Positions 8,191 through 18,153 of a DNA stretch of 64,000 nucleotides are shown piece by piece (position 1 is the stretch's first letter; each line of letters opens with the position of its first letter). Both the position numbers and the translations under genes were made by a program. The stretch is from Candidatus Thiodiazotropha sp. (ex Monitilora ramsayi) (GTDB lineage Bacteria; Pseudomonadota; Gammaproteobacteria; Chromatiales; Chromatiaceae): positions 58,807 through 122,806 of the forward strand of contig JAHXIP010000010.1 in assembly GCA_025655575.1 (NCBI GenBank). The letters are read 5' to 3'. The notes under the pieces were generated by a model. It was not told where the DNA came from and ran no database searches. It saw nothing but the letters and a program-made list of their open reading frames with translations.

Positions 8191-8283
8191 AGATCAGATC
8201 CACTTATACGTATTTGACAGGTCAGAACTACTGTCCACCGAGTCCACTTCGTCCAAGTATATCAGCTGGGTAGTGGATATCGG

Positions 8284-9552
8284 CTACTCAATACTCAAAT
8301 ATTGCATTGCTTCACCAACCACGAGAAATGAGCCGAAGATTAGAATCAGACCTTGTCCTTTTGCCTCTGATCGCGCAGCGTCAAAAGCTTCAGTGAAAGT
8401 CTGGTAGCCATGTATTGGGGCAGTAATGCCCGTCTCCCTCAATGTCTCCGCCAGCGCATGGGATAAGCGTCCGCGATTACCCGGCAGATCCATCAGGTGC
8501 CAGGCCTCGATACTGTCACTCATAATCGAGGCGACAGCCGTGGCATCCTTGTCATGCAACAGGCCAAAAACAGCCCTAATGGGGCTCTGCTCAGGGTGCC
8601 TGGCAAGATATGAGCGCAGACTTCTCACCGCCTGCGGATTATGCGCCACATCCAGTAATACATTTGGCCTGCCGGTAATCAGCTGCAGGCGACCTGGGAG
8701 CCTGGCCTGCTCAAGTCCCGCTGCCAAATCCTCATCTCTGCATTCAAGCTGCCGTTGCAAACATCGACAAGCCATCACAACGGCAGCGGCATTCTGAAGT
8801 TGCCATTGTCCCGGCAGCGCCGGTACGGGCAGATTGAGTGGAATTTCGTCAGGCCCTGACCATCGCCAACCCGCGGCGGTTTGCCGAAAGTGATAATCTC
8901 GTCCGAGCGTTAATGTACGTGCCCCTACCTGTTGTGCGGCGGTGAAGACTGAGGTGGGCATTTCGGGATCCGCCAATACTGCCGGCCTGCCCGGTCGCAT
9001 GATGCCCGCCTTTTCCATACCGATCTCTTCCCGGGTTTCACCCAGCCAATCGGTATGATCAAGATCAATGGAGGAGATCAGTGCAAGATCGGCATCAATG
9101 ATATTAACGGCATCCAGTCTGCCACCAAGCCCCACCTCCAGAATCACCAGATCCGGATGTTCTTCAGAAAAAATATAGAGTGCCGCCAGGGTGCCGAACT
9201 CAAAATAGGTCAGGGTTGTATCGCCACGCGCCTTGTCGATAGCATCAAAAATCTCGCACAGACGCCTGTCCTCGACAGGTTTGCCGTCCAGCTTGATGCG
9301 CTCGTTATAACGGATCAGATGCGGTGAGGTGTAGACTCCGACTCGATACCCCGCTTGACGGTAGATGCTGTCCAGCATCGCCACACAGGAGCCCTTGCCG
9401 TTGGTTCCAGCCACAGTAATCACCAGGCTTGCGAGTCCATCAGGTTTGAGACGCTGCCAGACATCGGCAACCCGCCCAAGTCCCAGCTCGATCTCCTGTG
9501 GATGCAGTGTCGACTGCCAGTCTAACCACTGATCCAGCGTGTCGAATCGCAT
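8284..9552 (-). CDS. folC: Bifunctional dihydrofolate synthase / folylpolyglutamate synthase
   Basis: Mur-ligase family enzyme that adds glutamate to dihydropteroate and to tetrahydrofolate. The P-loop VAGTNGKGSCVAML lies near residue 47, the family signature YFEFGTLAALYIF near 120, EVGLGGRLDAVNIID near 142, and DHTDWLGETREEIGMEKAGI near 168. The C-terminal domain has LLDVAHNPQAVRSL. Length 422 residues is normal for bacterial FolC. It sits 13 bases downstream of accD in the conserved operon order. Confidence 0.94.
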   Translation of the reverse strand: MRFDTLDQWLDWQSTLHPQEIELGLGRVADVWQRLKPDGLASLVITVAGTNGKGSCVAMLDSIYRQAGYRVGVYTSPHLIRYNERIKLDGKPVEDRRLCEIFDAIDKARGDTTLTYFEFGTLAALYIFSEEHPDLVILEVGLGGRLDAVNIIDADLALISSIDLDHTDWLGETREEIGMEKAGIMRPGRPAVLADPEMPTSVFTAAQQVGARTLTLGRDYHFRQTAAGWRWSGPDEIPLNLPVPALPGQWQLQNAAAVVMACRCLQRQLECRDEDLAAGLEQARLPGRLQLITGRPNVLLDVAHNPQAVRSLRSYLARHPEQSPIRAVFGLLHDKDATAVASIMSDSIEAWHLMDLPGNRGRLSHALAETLRETGITAPIHGYQTFTEAFDAARSEAKGQGLILIFGSFLVVGEAMQYLSIE

Positions 9553-9565
9553 AGAGCAGTTAGGC

Positions 9566-10426
9566 TCAGGGACGCGCTTTGTCCATCATGATGCTCAGCA
9601 GGTCGGCAACCCGGTCACGCATATCCCTGCGATCAATGATCATGTCGATAGCGCCATGTTCCAGCAAAAATTCACTGCGCTGGAATCCCTCGGGCAGTTT
9701 CTCCCGTACCGTCTGCTCGATAACCCTGGGGCCGGCGAAGCCGATCAGCGCATTGGGTTCGCCGATATTGATGTCGCCCAACATTGCCAAGCTGGCTGAA
9801 ACACCACCCATGGTGGGATCGGTCATTATGGAAATGAAGGGCAAACCCCGCTTTTGCAGGCGTTCCAAGGCGGCACTGGTCTTGGCCATTTGCATCAGCG
9901 AGAAGAGTGACTCCTGCATCCGCGCACCACCGCTGGCAGAGTAACAGACCAGTGGTATATGCCGCTCCAGGGCCATGTTGACGGCTCGCACAAAGCGCTC
10001 ACCCACGACCGAACCCATGGAGCCCCCCATGAAACTGAACTCAAAAGCGGCAACCACTACATCCAGGCCTTTCACCTGACCACGCACAGCAACCAATGCA
10101 TCCTTTTCACCGGAAACCTTTTGTGCCTGACTGATACGTTCCTTATATTTTTTGCTGTCCTTGAATTTCAGCGGATCGACCGACTCGAGACTGGCACCAA
10201 TCTCCTCCTGCGGTTCCGGATCGAGGAAGGTTTCGATACGGCGACGTGCGCTAATCCGATTGTGATGATTGCATTTGGGGCAGACATCGAGATTACGCTC
10301 CATCTCAGCCCGATAGAGGATTGCGTTACACCCGGGGCATTTGGTCCAAAGCCCCTCTGGCACCGCTCGTTTATGGCCGGCATCCGTACGAATGCGGCTT
10401 GGCATTAATTTTTCGAACCAACTCAT
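9566..10426 (-). CDS. accD: Acetyl-CoA carboxylase carboxyltransferase subunit beta
   Basis: Beta half of the acetyl-CoA carboxylase carboxyltransferase, which passes carboxyl from biotin to acetyl-CoA in fatty-acid synthesis. The N-terminal zinc ribbon [23 protein letters not shown] (residues about 31-53) and the carboxyltransferase core ([54 protein letters not shown]) are complete. Length 286 residues is slightly short but within range. It follows trpA by 33 bases and precedes folC. Confidence 0.96.
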   Translation of the reverse strand: MSWFEKLMPSRIRTDAGHKRAVPEGLWTKCPGCNAILYRAEMERNLDVCPKCNHHNRISARRRIETFLDPEPQEEIGASLESVDPLKFKDSKKYKERISQAQKVSGEKDALVAVRGQVKGLDVVVAAFEFSFMGGSMGSVVGERFVRAVNMALERHIPLVCYSASGGARMQESLFSLMQMAKTSAALERLQKRGLPFISIMTDPTMGGVSASLAMLGDINIGEPNALIGFAGPRVIEQTVREKLPEGFQRSEFLLEHGAIDMIIDRRDMRDRVADLLSIMMDKARP

Positions 10427-10459
10427 GGTTGTTTTCGGCCCTTCATCTTTATGGTTTGT

Positions 10460-11266
10460 TTATGCCTCATCCATGGCTTTTCGCATGGATGCAATGACCT
10501 CTTCCAGGGCGCGGCCAATTTTTTCCGGCTCTTCAGCCAGCGCCTCCACTCGGGAGACCAGCGCGCTACCCACAACTACCGCATCTGCCAGACGAGAGAC
10601 CGCAGCAGCCGTCTGGGCGTCCTTGATACCAAAACCAACACCTACCGGCAGGTGAGTAACGGCTCTGATATCCCGCAGTTTACTCTCCACTGCTTGGAGA
10701 TCGAGATGGCTGGCGCCCGTCACGCCCTTCACTGAGACATAGTAGACGAAGCCGCCTGCTGCGTCACAGATGGTTTTTATCCGCTCCGGTGTGCTGGTCG
10801 GTGCAATCAGGTAGATCTGATCAAGCCCTCTACCCTTCATTGCCGCTAATAATTCTGCACCCTCTTCCGGGGGAAGATCCACTACCAATATACCATCCAC
10901 CCCCGCTTCAGCTGCCTGCGCGGCAAAGGTCTGGTAACCCATAATCTCGATGGGATTAAGATAGCCCATCAGCACCACAGGAGTCTCGTTGTCCAACTCT
11001 CGGAAACGGCTCACCATCTGCATGACATCTCGCAGACTGACGTGGTGCTCCAGAGCCCGTTCGCTGGCACGCTGTATCACCGGCCCATCTGCCATAGGGT
11101 CTGAAAAGGGCACGCCCAACTCGATGATATCGGCCCCGGCAGAAACCAGGTCCTGCATCAGGTCCACGGTAATATCCGGTAACGGATCACCGGCGGTAAT
11201 GAAGGGGATCAGTGCCTTTTTACCCGTCGCCTTGAGCTGACTGAATCTTGCTTCGAGACGGCTCAT
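10460..11266 (-). CDS. trpA: Tryptophan synthase alpha subunit
   Basis: Cleaves indole-3-glycerol phosphate to indole and glyceraldehyde-3-phosphate, passing indole to TrpB. Catalytic Glu and Asp are in [18 protein letters not shown] (Glu about 48, Asp about 59). The phosphate-binding loop [15 protein letters not shown] and the TrpA signature [10 protein letters not shown] are present. The start codon overlaps the trpB stop (11263-11266), indicating translational coupling. Length 268 residues is typical. Confidence 0.96.
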   Translation of the reverse strand: MSRLEARFSQLKATGKKALIPFITAGDPLPDITVDLMQDLVSAGADIIELGVPFSDPMADGPVIQRASERALEHHVSLRDVMQMVSRFRELDNETPVVLMGYLNPIEIMGYQTFAAQAAEAGVDGILVVDLPPEEGAELLAAMKGRGLDQIYLIAPTSTPERIKTICDAAGGFVYYVSVKGVTGASHLDLQAVESKLRDIRAVTHLPVGVGFGIKDAQTAAAVSRLADAVVVGSALVSRVEALAEEPEKIGRALEEVIASMRKAMDEA

Positions 11267-12480
11267 ATTTCGATACCCTCCCTGGCAGCCACGGTATGCA
11301 TGTCCTTGTCCCCTCTGCCAGAGAGGTTGATCAAGACAGCTTGATCACGCTTCATCCCGGGAGCCAGTTTCTTAGCGTATGCAAGCGCATGACTCGATTC
11401 AAGGGCAGGAATAATTCCTTCAATACGCGTCAGATCGTGGAAAGCTTCCAGCGCTTCATCATCAGTCACTGCCACATATTTTGCCCGGCCGCTATCTTTC
11501 AACCAGGCATGTTCAGGTCCAACACCTGGGTAATCCAGACCCGCCGAAATCGAGTGGGTCTCAATAATCTGCCCATCAGTATCTTCCATCAGATAGGTGC
11601 GGTTGCCGTGCAGTACCCCAGGCTTACCCGCACACAGGGGTGCGGCATGAAGACCGGTATCCACTCCGTTTCCGGCTGCCTCGACACCGTAGATCTTCAC
11701 ATCCTGATCATCGAGAAAAGGATAGAAGAGTCCAATTGCATTGGAACCCCCACCGACACAGGCCACCAGTGCATCAGGCAACCGGCCTGTCTGGTGCTGC
11801 ATCTGCTCACGTGCCTCCCGGCCGATCACAGCCTGAAAATCTCTCACCATTGCCGGATAGGGATGCGGGCCGGCAACCGTGCCGATGATATAGAAAGTAT
11901 TGTCTACATTGGTCACCCAGTCGCGCATCGCCTCGTTGAGTGCATCCTTCAAAGTCTTGGAGCCTGAAGAGACTGCTCTCACTTCAGCACCCAGCAGACG
12001 CATTCGATAGACGTTGGCCTCCTGACGGGCAATATCCACAGCACCCATGTAAACCACGCACTCCAAACCCAGACGAGCTGCCACCGTTGCAGTTGCCACA
12101 CCGTGTTGACCGGCACCGGTCTCAGCAATGATCCGGGTCTTACCCATACGCCGGGCAAGCAGGGCCTGACCAATGGTGTTATTTACCTTGTGGGCGCCGG
12201 TATGGTTCAGATCCTCCCGTTTCAGATAGATCTGAGCCCCACCCAACTGCTCACTCCAGCGCCGGGCATGGTAGATCGGTGAGGGTCTCCCCACATAGTT
12301 GGCCAGATCCTCGTCAAGCTCACGGAGAAAGTCTTCGTCCTGCATATAGCGCTCGTAGGCCGCTCGCAGTTCTTGCAAGGGTTCCATAAGGGTCTCAGAG
12401 ACAAACAGTCCCCCATAGGGGCCAAAATGCCCCTGTGCGTCCGGCAGGGTACCGATAATCTTTTCAGCTGTTGTCGACAC
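11263..12480 (-). CDS. trpB: Tryptophan synthase beta subunit
   Basis: PLP enzyme joining indole and serine to give tryptophan. The PLP lysine lies in [15 protein letters not shown], the phosphate-binding glycines in [12 protein letters not shown], and [14 protein letters not shown] forms the substrate loop. Length 405 residues is typical. The first codons overlap the end of trpF by 17 bases and the stop overlaps trpA, so trpF-trpB-trpA are co-translated. The other trp genes (trpE, G, D, C) are not in the window, as is usual for this split arrangement in gammaproteobacteria. Confidence 0.97.
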   Translation of the reverse strand: MSTTAEKIIGTLPDAQGHFGPYGGLFVSETLMEPLQELRAAYERYMQDEDFLRELDEDLANYVGRPSPIYHARRWSEQLGGAQIYLKREDLNHTGAHKVNNTIGQALLARRMGKTRIIAETGAGQHGVATATVAARLGLECVVYMGAVDIARQEANVYRMRLLGAEVRAVSSGSKTLKDALNEAMRDWVTNVDNTFYIIGTVAGPHPYPAMVRDFQAVIGREAREQMQHQTGRLPDALVACVGGGSNAIGLFYPFLDDQDVKIYGVEAAGNGVDTGLHAAPLCAGKPGVLHGNRTYLMEDTDGQIIETHSISAGLDYPGVGPEHAWLKDSGRAKYVAVTDDEALEAFHDLTRIEGIIPALESSHALAYAKKLAPGMKRDQAVLINLSGRGDKDMHTVAAREGIEI

Positions 12481-13090
12481 GATTTACTCCTGCGATAAAA
12501 TCCGCTATTTTCTGAGCATCTTTGATGCCTTTGGCCGCCTCAACACCACCACTTACATCCACCGCATAGGGATGGATCTGATCGATCGCCAGCTCCACAT
12601 TGTGTGAATTCAGCCCGCCTGCAAGGATGACATTTGATGCCATATCATGCGGAATTCTACACCAGTCAAAGGATTGGCCTGTTCCGCCGGGCATACCTTT
12701 CTGATAGGTATCCAGTAACAGGCCTGAGGCCTCTGAATAAATCTGCCCCATTTGTTGCAGATCGACAGACTCTCGCATACGAATCGCCTTAATCCAGGGT
12801 CGGTGATATCCCGTGCAATCAGTCGGCAGTTCGTCTCCATGAAACTGCAACAGATCCAGGGGTACCTCTTTTATCACCTGTTCGATATGCTCCCTGGTCT
12901 CATTCACAAATAGTCCAACCACTGTTACAAACGGTGGCAGACACTTCACAATAGCGCTCGCCTGCTCAATAGTGACAGCTCGAGGACTGGGCGGATAAAA
13001 GACCAGTCCGATGGCGTCGGCACCAAGCCGCACAGCCTCCAAAGCGTCCTCCATCCGGGTGATGCCACAGATTTTAATACGGGTTCTCAT
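12464..13090 (-). CDS. trpF: Phosphoribosylanthranilate isomerase
   Basis: Amadori isomerase of tryptophan synthesis. The beta-alpha barrel opens with [13 protein letters not shown], with the catalytic Cys at residue 8. The later elements [18 protein letters not shown] (phosphate site) and [16 protein letters not shown] (catalytic Asp) are all present. Length 208 residues is normal. It lies between truA and trpB, as in Pseudomonas and relatives. Confidence 0.95.
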   Translation of the reverse strand: MRTRIKICGITRMEDALEAVRLGADAIGLVFYPPSPRAVTIEQASAIVKCLPPFVTVVGLFVNETREHIEQVIKEVPLDLLQFHGDELPTDCTGYHRPWIKAIRMRESVDLQQMGQIYSEASGLLLDTYQKGMPGGTGQSFDWCRIPHDMASNVILAGGLNSHNVELAIDQIHPYAVDVSGGVEAAKGIKDAQKIADFIAGVNRVDNS

Positions 13091-13156
13091 AAGCTTCGGA
13101 AAGATACAGCATGGCGTTAACTGACGCCATGTTTAGCCGGGATTTCTCGCGGGTAA

Positions 13157-13912
13157 TCAGCCATAAAGCCCAAACTCATCCGGGTACTCCACTCGGGTCA
13201 AGCAGAGCCCCTGAGGTGGCGCCGTCACACCGCCAAGGGTGCGATCCCGAAGACCCAGTACCTCCTCTGTCCAGGAGACCGGCCGCTCTCCTTTACCAAT
13301 GGCAATAAGAACCCCTGCGATATTTCGTACCATATGGTGCAGAAAGGCATTGGCATGCACCGCTATCGTTACCATCTCCCCCTCACGATTCACATCAAGA
13401 CTATGAATGGTTCTGACCGGATGCTTCGCCTGACAAGCCAGGGCCCGGTATGAGGAAAAGTCGTGGGTACCCACTAAATGCTGGGCTGCAAGGTGCATCC
13501 GTGAAGCATCCAGGGGATGGTGTATCCAGACGGCACGGTCTCTCCAGAGCGCAGAGCGAAATGCCCGGTTGATGATTCGGTAACGGTAATGACGGCCAAT
13601 CGCCGAGAAACGTGCATGAAAGGCTTCCGGCATCTCTTTTGCCCAGGAGATACTGATGTCGTTCGGGAGATTGCTGTTGGTCCCAAGTATCCAGGAGCGC
13701 ACTGAGCGAACTGCCTCAGTGTCAAAGTGGACCACCTGACCGGTGGCATGCACACCGGTATCCGTGCGACCGGCACACTGAACTGTGACCGGATGGTCAG
13801 CCACTTTTGAGAGGGCAATCTCCAGTGATTCCTGGACGCTTCGCACATCCCCCTGAAACTGCCAACCATGGAAGGCACTGCCATCGTATTCAACGCCCAG
13901 AGCAATCTTCAT
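13157..13912 (-). CDS. truA: tRNA pseudouridine(38-40) synthase
   Basis: Converts uridine 38-40 in the anticodon stem-loop of many tRNAs to pseudouridine. The catalytic Asp51 lies in AGRTDTGVHATGQVVHF. The N-terminal LGVEYDGSAFHGWQ and C-terminal FLHHMVRNIAGVLIAIGKG are diagnostic. Length 251 residues is usual. It follows fimV at a distance of 333 bases including the fimV terminator, so it probably has its own promoter. Confidence 0.95.
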   Translation of the reverse strand: MKIALGVEYDGSAFHGWQFQGDVRSVQESLEIALSKVADHPVTVQCAGRTDTGVHATGQVVHFDTEAVRSVRSWILGTNSNLPNDISISWAKEMPEAFHARFSAIGRHYRYRIINRAFRSALWRDRAVWIHHPLDASRMHLAAQHLVGTHDFSSYRALACQAKHPVRTIHSLDVNREGEMVTIAVHANAFLHHMVRNIAGVLIAIGKGERPVSWTEEVLGLRDRTLGGVTAPPQGLCLTRVEYPDEFGLYG

Positions 13913-14196
13913 CGTCTATTTACCAGCCGGTAATGATTAACCCGGCAAACAAAAATATTGCATTCGGCCAGTGCGTACCTGCCTACAGCAAAGCGCCAAA
14001 ATCCCACTGTACTACTCATATAATCATTTTTAATAATGCAGTTTGTAGGCTGGTACACATCGGCCTTTCTTGCTTATATAAATCGGTATGGGGCTTCAAG
14101 CACGCCCTTACACTGCGTTGTAACTCTTGCCTGGGGCAAGCTTGGAGTCCTGAACACAATCAATTTGGTTGCCGGATTACTGTTATCTGACACCAT
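13913..14196. other. Intergenic region upstream of truA
   Basis: Together with the terminator at its right end, this makes a 333-base gap between fimV and truA. No gene is supported; the track ORFs 13807..14190 and 14036..14485 are shadows without ribosome sites. The promoter for the truA-trpFBA-accD-folC-dedD block is expected here because a strong terminator closes fimV, but I do not see a clear consensus. Confidence 0.45.
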
Positions 14197-14225
14197 AAAA
14201 AAAGGGGCGCACAAGGTGCGCCCCC
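14197..14225 (-). terminator. Rho-independent terminator of fimV
   Basis: On the minus strand: a perfect 9-bp stem GGGGCGCAC / GTGCGCCCC with a three-base loop, followed by seven T residues. It lies about 20 bases past the fimV stop codon. This is the strongest intrinsic terminator in the window. Confidence 0.92.
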
Positions 14226-14245
14226 TACGAACAATCAAAGAGTCG

Positions 14246-16915
14246 TCAGGTACCGATAGTACCCATCAGCTCCTCAGCCTCCTGCTTCTGCTGATCACTC
14301 CCTTCACTGGCCACTTCTTCCAGGATACTCTTTGCGCCTTCATTATCACCCATATCAATGTAGGCTCGGGCCAGGTCAAGTTTGGTGGTCACCTCATCAG
14401 TGGAGTCCAGATCAAGAGAGATCTCTTCACTATCCACATCCGGCAGCTCAAGGGGTTCAGCCGGCTGACCGTCGAGATCTTCTGAAAGATTCTCAAGCTC
14501 CTGCTCAATGCTTTCAAGATCCAGGTCGTCCAGAGATTCAGAATCTTCCAGCTCGATAGCATCTGCACCTTGCCCATCGAGTCCAGCCAAATCAAGGCCC
14601 GCAGTTTCATTCTGCTGAGAAGAGGTTTCAGATCCGGCATCAAGGTCGCTCAGATCGATATCCAAGGCATCGCCAGATTCATCCGCGATGCCAGATTCCA
14701 TCTTATCGAGGAATTCCGAGTCGAGAGAAAGATCGGCCTCAAGATTCTCTGAATCCATTTCATCCAGATTATCCAAACCGCTCAGATCCATGGAATCGAT
14801 TTCTTCACTATCGAGCGCTTCCTCTGGCTCTGGCTCTGGCTCTGGCTCTGGCGCTTTTACAGGCTCTGAAAAATCAGAACCAAGATCCAGACCAAGATCA
14901 TCCAGGCCATCATCATCCGACAGCGCCACGCCAGCAGCACCTGCTGCACCAGCAAAGAGTGCATGGGATGCATTGAGTTCCTTACCCATGGAAGCGATCT
15001 TGGACCACGCATCCGGATTATTGCTCTCGAGGCCTCCATTATGCAGTTCCTCTGCAAGGCCGGTGAACTCTTTGCCCTTCTTGGCTGAAAAGTAGATTTC
15101 CAGCAGCTTATGCTTGAGTTCTTCACGTTCGGGAAACTTTTCGATCGCCTGTTTAATCAGCTCTTCTGCCTGCTGATAGCGGCCATAGGCAATATAGACA
15201 TCCGCCTCGGAGAGAGGATCGACCTCACCTGTTTCATCCTGCAAGGCGTCGATATCGCTGGGAGAAAAATCACTCATGAAGGAGGTTTCATCACTCGCCT
15301 CATGGAGAGAGTCCCCGTCATCCTTACCGGCAGCTATAGCCTCACTATCAGGTGAAACAAGAATACTTTCTGCAAATTCAGCCTCGGCCTCTTTGCGTCG
15401 ACGCATGATCATCCACAGCATACCGATCAGTAGCACAGCCACTGCACCGATGATGCCCATCATGGTGGTATTCCCTTTGAGATTGTCGAAGTAAGTGACC
15501 TTCTTCTCGGGAGTCCTGGAAACCGGAGTTTCGACTGGCTCAGGTTTCGCAGGTGTTTCTGCCACAGCAGGTTTCTCTGGCACCTCTGCAACAGGCGGTT
15601 TTGCCTCCATTGCGGGAGTAGCCGGCTCTTCCGCCATACCCGCCTGGGTAATAATCTCCTCGATGTTGGCCTCTTCTATCACCGTTCCTTCAGGGATAGG
15701 AATGACAGGCGTCTCAACTGTTTCAGCGGGTGCCGGAGCCATCGCAGTCTCTTTTTCAGGCTCGACGGCCTCCACCACCTCAGGCTTTTCTTCCGGCTGC
15801 ATCTCAGCCATTTTCTCTGAGGAGATCTGCTGTGCTGTCTGCATCTCGGCCAGTTCATCACTCTTGAGCGTGACCAGGCGCTGGATATCTTCTATCTGCT
15901 TCTCGAGTTCACTCACACGATCACGCAGAGAATCGTTCTCCTGCAGTGCGCTTTCGTTGGATTCACGTACCAGCAATATCTCCTGCTGGAGGCGATCAAT
16001 CTCCGCATCCGCCCCTTCCCGGGTCATGGCCTCGCCACCCTCAGGTTTGGAGGAGATCAGCTTGAGCCTATCCTCACTCGGTTTGCTGGGTGCTGACGGC
16101 TTAGGCGTACCGGTTGCTGCTACGGGCTTGCCCGATCGCCAGGCGCGAGTCTGTGCAAGAAACTCCTCTCTTGCTGCCTGTTTGGAAAGTGACTGGACAT
16201 CCGCTTCTTCCGGCAGACGCAGCACCTTACCAACCTTCAGGTTGTTGACGTTATTGTTGATAAAGGCGTCGGGATTGTGACGCTGCAACGCCATCATGAC
16301 CTGTTCAACAGACTCTCCCTGCGCACGCAGCATCTTTGCGATTGTCCAGAGATTGTCATTGCGTTGCACAGGGCCATACTCCCTGCCACCCGTAGCAGAT
16401 GTTGTCGCAGAAGATGCACGCGGGGCCGTCATAGTCTGGCGTGCGGGCGGCCTTGTCACTTGACGGGCCGGCGACGTACTCACCCTGGGTGCCGCAACTG
16501 CTTGCGGTGCACGATTAATCGTCACCGGAGGATCAAGCAGGACGGTATACTCGCGTACCAGTCTCCCCTTCGGCCAGTTGACCTCTAACAGGAAATTGAG
16601 AAACGGCTCTCTGATCGGATCGACACTGGTGACTGCAATCACCGGTTTCCCCGACGGGCTCATCATCGGTTGAAATTTCAGTCCGGAGAGAAGAAATAGT
16701 CTTTCGATACCCGCTCTGTCGAAAGCCTCTTGGGAGGCCAGCCCGACGCGGATGTCCTGAACCTCTTCCTGGTCGACGGATAGCAGATCGATCTCGGCGT
16801 TGAAGTCTTGGTTGAGTGCCGATTTAGAATTAATGTCACCCAACCCAAGCGCCCATGCGCCCATAGGTGACAGGGCTGTTGCTACAGCCACTGCCAGAGA
16901 CAGCTTACGAATCAT
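14246..16915 (-). CDS. fimV: Polar landmark / type IV pilus assembly protein FimV
   Basis: Large inner-membrane hub protein that organises the cell pole and type IV pili. Order of parts: signal/anchor (MIRKLSLAVAVATALSPMGAWA), FimV N-terminal domain GLGDINSKSALNQDFNAEI to about residue 150, a LysM-type peptidoglycan-binding stretch at about 175-235 (YGPVQRNDNLWTIAKML), a coiled coil at about 295-365, a Pro/Glu-rich linker, a membrane helix near 480-500 (GIIGAVAVLLIGMLWMIM), then a very acidic Asp/Leu/Ser-rich cytoplasmic region with a TPR-like start (YIAYGRYQQAEELIKQAI). The FimV C-terminal motif KLDLARAYIDMGDNEGAKSI closes it. I use ATG 16915, preceded by AGGAGG, instead of 16945. No other pilus genes are adjacent; it sits in the conserved usg-fimV-truA order. 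Confidence 0.93.
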   Translation of the reverse strand: MIRKLSLAVAVATALSPMGAWALGLGDINSKSALNQDFNAEIDLLSVDQEEVQDIRVGLASQEAFDRAGIERLFLLSGLKFQPMMSPSGKPVIAVTSVDPIREPFLNFLLEVNWPKGRLVREYTVLLDPPVTINRAPQAVAAPRVSTSPARQVTRPPARQTMTAPRASSATTSATGGREYGPVQRNDNLWTIAKMLRAQGESVEQVMMALQRHNPDAFINNNVNNLKVGKVLRLPEEADVQSLSKQAAREEFLAQTRAWRSGKPVAATGTPKPSAPSKPSEDRLKLISSKPEGGEAMTREGADAEIDRLQQEILLVRESNESALQENDSLRDRVSELEKQIEDIQRLVTLKSDELAEMQTAQQISSEKMAEMQPEEKPEVVEAVEPEKETAMAPAPAETVETPVIPIPEGTVIEEANIEEIITQAGMAEEPATPAMEAKPPVAEVPEKPAVAETPAKPEPVETPVSRTPEKKVTYFDNLKGNTTMMGIIGAVAVLLIGMLWMIMRRRKEAEAEFAESILVSPDSEAIAAGKDDGDSLHEASDETSFMSDFSPSDIDALQDETGEVDPLSEADVYIAYGRYQQAEELIKQAIEKFPEREELKHKLLEIYFSAKKGKEFTGLAEELHNGGLESNNPDAWSKIASMGKELNASHALFAGAAGAAGVALSDDDGLDDLGLDLGSDFSEPVKAPEPEPEPEPEEALDSEEIDSMDLSGLDNLDEMDSENLEADLSLDSEFLDKMESGIADESGDALDIDLSDLDAGSETSSQQNETAGLDLAGLDGQGADAIELEDSESLDDLDLESIEQELENLSEDLDGQPAEPLELPDVDSEEISLDLDSTDEVTTKLDLARAYIDMGDNEGAKSILEEVASEGSDQQKQEAEELMGTIGT

Positions 16916-17030
16916 GCTTCCTCCTTGCCAGAAAACATACCCCATCGGTTGAACTCGCTCCTGTACAGAGGGTAATTAGCACCCCCCTGATCAGCTCCGA
17001 TAGGTTTAGAATAAACATAACAATGTGCCG

Positions 17031-18071
17031 CTAACTATAGCTGAGAAATAATCTTTTTACCAAAACTTCAATGATCTTCACAGCATTTCCTGCAATACCG
17101 TAGCGCAGGTTGTCCGCAACCCCCAAAAGTGAGAAATCCGTCTTACTTTCCGCCCTTGCGATCAGGTTTCCCACCACTAAAACATTCTTTCCAGATGCGT
17201 CGGTCACCGCAGTGGGTGGATTCTGCGCATCCTCGTTGAATTCAACATACGGCGTCTGCCGGTAGATTCTTTTCAGGCTTTCAAGGTCAGTCTCTCTCGA
17301 AGTACTGAAATGAATCGCCTGCGTGTGCCCGAAAAAGACCGGCACCCAACAGCAGCTGACCGTCAACGGCAAAACCGGACTGTCCAATAACTGGCAAACA
17401 TGTTGCGTGACAGCCTGTTCATGTACTTGAGTATCCCGGCTATCCGTTTCCAACGCCAGAGGCACCAAGTTGAATGCCACCTGTTTGGGAAACAGCAGCG
17501 GTCTTGCCGGTTTACCATTCAACATCTGGGCACTCTGTCTTGCGATCTCCTCGACCCCTGCCTGGCCAAGCTCAGAAACAGCCTGGCAACTAAAAAGACT
17601 CACACGTTCCAGTCCCACCTTATCCATCAGTGGCTTGAGCAGCGTGGCGCACTGTAGTGTTGCCGCGTCGGGCAGGGATATAAAACTCCCCCGAGTCACC
17701 CCATCGAGTACACCTGGGTTTACCTCAGCTGCCACAAGTGGCAAATCTGAATGTGCACGCAATTGGCCGCCGATATCCAATACCACACAACCGGCATCCC
17801 GGGCCTCTGCAAGCCAGTCGCTATCACAAGGCGCTTCACCGGTGGACACCAGAATGTCAACCTCACTGAAGTCACACAGCGCAGCCTCGGCAATAATCAA
17901 CGTCTGGCGCCCGAATTCCACGGGCTCTCCCGCGTTATCTTCGTCACCCATCAGCACAATCTCACCTTGCAGTGTCTGGTGGTCTGCAATCAACCCCAGT
18001 AGTGATTCCGTGACCAAGCCATTGGCGCCGAAGATGGCCAGTTTCAGCGAATTATCCACTTGATCTATCAC
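17031..18071 (-). CDS. usg: USG-1 protein, aspartate-semialdehyde dehydrogenase paralogue without the catalytic Cys
   Basis: Related to Asd throughout (LKLAIFGANGLVTESLL at the start, CQAVSELGQAGVEEIARQ in the middle, FFGHTQAIHFS near the end). At the active site, where true enzymes have an Asn-Cys-Ser/Thr motif, the sequence reads LPDAATLQ, so the nucleophilic Cys is replaced by Ala. An active-site Arg before the conserved Gly-His also appears changed (WVPVFFGH). This fits the USG-1 group, whose function is unclear. The start is probably GTG 18071 (after AAGGG): the upstream part of the track ORF runs through the asd terminator. It follows the fully equipped asd gene. Confidence 0.88.
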   Translation of the reverse strand: MIDQVDNSLKLAIFGANGLVTESLLGLIADHQTLQGEIVLMGDEDNAGEPVEFGRQTLIIAEAALCDFSEVDILVSTGEAPCDSDWLAEARDAGCVVLDIGGQLRAHSDLPLVAAEVNPGVLDGVTRGSFISLPDAATLQCATLLKPLMDKVGLERVSLFSCQAVSELGQAGVEEIARQSAQMLNGKPARPLLFPKQVAFNLVPLALETDSRDTQVHEQAVTQHVCQLLDSPVLPLTVSCCWVPVFFGHTQAIHFSTSRETDLESLKRIYRQTPYVEFNEDAQNPPTAVTDASGKNVLVVGNLIARAESKTDFSLLGVADNLRYGIAGNAVKIIEVLVKRLFLSYS

Positions 18072-18086
18072 TACCCTTAAAAACGG

Positions 18087-18127
18087 AAAAACCCCGTCGC
18101 CAGCCAAACAACTTCACGACGGGGTTT
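18087..18127 (-). terminator. Hairpin between asd and usg
   Basis: Inverted repeat AAACCCCGTCG / CGACGGGGTTT separated by 17 bases, with A/T-rich flanks giving a T-run on the minus strand. It lies 27 bases past the asd stop and just before the usg start. It could attenuate transcription into usg. Confidence 0.75.
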
Positions 18128-18153
18128 ATAAAACACTCAATGTCCATCGCGTT

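Noticed and set aside
15495-16280. 261-codon plus-strand ORF inside fimV
   Set aside because: Ser/Ala/Gly-rich shadow of the Pro/Glu-rich fimV linker.
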